From positions 1 to 34,321 of the forward strand of contig CAJKHT010000025.1 of assembly GCA_905199755.1 (NCBI GenBank): a stretch of 34,321 nucleotides of DNA, written 5' to 3'. The position numbers and the translations under genes are program-made. The DNA comes from an uncultured Eubacteriales bacterium. Its GTDB lineage: Bacteria > Bacillota > Clostridia > UBA1381. The notes beneath the pieces were generated by a model. That model was not told the origin of the DNA. It made no database searches and saw nothing but the letters and a program-made list of their open reading frames with translations. This document shows, in pieces, positions 33,324 through 34,321 of the stretch. Within the stretch, counting starts at the first letter, position 1, and every line of letters starts with the position of its first letter.

Positions 33324-34127
33324 ATGAACAACATTTCTTTCCCGAAACTGGGAATAAGCATGAATATAAATCCTGTGGCACTGAAGCTCGGCATACGTGA
33401 GATTTATTGGTATGCAATTATTATTTTGACAGGATTTCTGTGCGGTGCGCTTTTTGTTTATTTTACATGTGAGAAGCGCGGAGTAAAAAAAGACTCGGTG
33501 TGGGATATAGCGATGTTCGGACTGCTTGCCGGAATTATCAGTGCGAGGATATATTACGTGTTGTTTGCACTTGATGAGTTTAGGGCAGACTGGACGGATA
33601 TTTTTAAAATCTGGAACGGCGGATTGGCGATATACGGAGGGATTATCGGAGCCGTTATATCTACTGCCGTTTACTGCCGTATACGGCACCTGAACACATT
33701 AAATGTATTTGATGTATGCTGTCCGGGACTTTTTATAGGTCAGGCAATCGGACGTTTCGGTAACTTTGTAAATGCAGAGGTATACGGGCGTGCCACGGCT
33801 ATGCCGTGGGGAATGTCAATTAACGGTGCATCTCCCGTACATCCGCTTTTTATATACGAATCAATCTGGAATATCACGGGACTGATTTTACTTATTATAT
33901 TCAGAGATAAAAAGAAAGCTGACGGACAGGTATTCTGCTTTTATATATTCTGGTATTCACTCGGCAGAATGTTCCTTGAAGGTATGCGTGACAGTATGTA
34001 TATTCTCTATCTTATACCCGGAAAGCTCGGAATATCGCAGGCAGTAGCATTTTTGCTCACAATTTCTGCCGCTGTGGTATTCTTTGTTCTCGGTAAACAT
34101 GGTAAAAAGTCGGATTTTGTCAAATAG
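33324..34127 (+). CDS. lgt: Prolipoprotein diacylglyceryl transferase
   Basis: 267 residues, about seven membrane helices. It transfers a diacylglyceryl group from phosphatidylglycerol to the lipobox cysteine of prolipoproteins at the membrane. The Lgt signature GRFGNFVNAEVYG is at about 143-155, with HPLFIYES at about 172-179 and RIYYVLF at about 75-81. The segment NGGLAIYGG has Tyr where E. coli Lgt has His103, a common form in Firmicutes. A GGAG-type site precedes ATG 33324. It is separated from the AraC gene by a terminator and has its own promoter, so it is a housekeeping gene and not part of the sugar locus. The binding protein at 14725 is one likely substrate. Confidence 0.95.
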   Translation: MNNISFPKLGISMNINPVALKLGIREIYWYAIIILTGFLCGALFVYFTCEKRGVKKDSVWDIAMFGLLAGIISARIYYVLFALDEFRADWTDIFKIWNGGLAIYGGIIGAVISTAVYCRIRHLNTLNVFDVCCPGLFIGQAIGRFGNFVNAEVYGRATAMPWGMSINGASPVHPLFIYESIWNITGLILLIIFRDKKKADGQVFCFYIFWYSLGRMFLEGMRDSMYILYLIPGKLGISQAVAFLLTISAAVVFFVLGKHGKKSDFVK

Positions 34128-34153
34128 TGTCGTGCGAAAGTTTTTGTCGTATC

Positions 34154-34182
34154 TTGACAATTTAACAGCTTTATTGTAAAAT
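34154..34182 (+). promoter_or_regulatory. Promoter for the gene starting at 34229
   Basis: TTGACA (34154-34159), a 17-base spacer and TAAAAT (34177-34182). The predicted start near 34189 gives a leader of about 40 bases. No terminator was seen between it and lgt. Confidence 0.75.
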
Positions 34183-34228
34183 ATAGTAAAACTTTTTTCG
34201 CATAAAGCAGCATTAGGGAGGATTGATA

Positions 34229-34321
34229 ATGGATATTGAAAAATTGCGAAGCGAGTTTTACCGCTTGCTTGAAATGAAAAAATATGATTACTCTGCCCCG
34301 GAAGTGGTGAAAAAAGGGCAG
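34229..34321 (+). CDS. Possible Spo0E-family aspartyl-phosphate phosphatase, N-terminal fragment
   Basis: Only 31 codons are present before the window edge. The start MDIEKLRSEFYRLLEMKK and the stretch SAPEVVKKGQ fit the beginning of the small helical Spo0E-like family, which dephosphorylates Spo0A~P, where a leading IExLR and a later SQxLD motif are expected. The diagnostic SQxLD lies beyond the window, so this is tentative. ATG 34229 has AGGGAGGATTGATA upstream and a good promoter at 34154. Confidence 0.45.
   Translation, partial: MDIEKLRSEFYRLLEMKKYDYSAPEVVKKGQ

Noticed and set aside
1..34321. CRISPR arrays, insertion sequences, tRNA or rRNA genes, attachment sites
   Set aside because: By eye I found no regularly spaced direct repeats, transposase motifs, terminal inverted repeats or cloverleaf-like sequences; a dedicated scan (tRNAscan-SE, CRISPR finder, ISfinder) could still show a weak example.

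Overview
The window looks like a chromosomal segment of a strictly anaerobic, low-to-mid G+C Gram-positive bacterium of the class Clostridia. The evidence is consensus sigma-A promoters and GGAGG-type ribosome binding sites, S-layer homology (SLH) surface proteins, two [FeFe] hydrogenase-type proteins, a SpoIIE-type phosphatase, Bacillus/Clostridium-style LplA/LplB/LplC (YtcQ/YteP/YtcP) sugar transport genes and a possible Spo0E-type gene. SLH-bearing polysaccharide degraders of this kind occur in pectin- and plant-polysaccharide-degrading gut or rumen Clostridia, but I cannot fix the genus. No rRNA, tRNA, CRISPR array or mobile element was seen.

Layout. (1) 1-754: the end of recN, overlapping an RseC/SoxR-reducing-like membrane protein, closed by a perfect 19-bp bidirectional terminator. 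(2) 958-3359: a secreted lytic transglycosylase with a copper-amine-oxidase-N (stalk) domain on the minus strand with a consensus promoter, divergent from enolase. (3) 10018 down to 3471, minus strand: a tightly packed seven-gene set: LysR regulator, APH-fold kinase, two small thioredoxin-like [2Fe-2S] proteins, a PAS-bearing sensory-type [FeFe] hydrogenase (group C-like), a SpoIIE-family phosphatase with an unassigned C-terminal domain, and a group B-like [FeFe] hydrogenase. It resembles the phosphatase-linked sensory hydrogenase systems and is the best candidate here for an under-described H2/redox signalling system. (4) 10195-33172: a Gram-positive polysaccharide-utilisation locus. A divergently placed secreted SGNH esterase (minus) faces a nine-gene plus-strand operon: GH105-type unsaturated uronyl hydrolase, solute-binding lipoprotein, two permeases, two SLH proteins, a 1492-residue heparinase II/III-fold lyase with an F5/8 domain, and two secreted LamG-like proteins. 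A transmembrane AraC-type regulator with its own promoter follows. (5) 33324-34321: lgt and the start of a possible Spo0E-family gene, each behind a good promoter.

How the genes work together. In the polysaccharide locus, the wall-associated SLH and LamG proteins, the esterase and the lyase would bind, deacylate and cleave an acidic polysaccharide outside the cell. The LplABC-type importer (its ATPase is not in the window) would take up unsaturated oligosaccharides, and the signal-less GH105 protein would remove the 4,5-unsaturated uronic acid in the cytoplasm. The AraC protein carries an extracellular sensor and would control the operon. In the hydrogenase operon, the PAS-hydrogenase would sense H2 or redox state and act through the SpoIIE phosphatase, possibly with the [2Fe-2S] proteins as electron carriers. 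The target of the phosphatase is not visible. The polysaccharide substrate, the phosphatase target and the roles of the APH-like and LysR genes are inference only.
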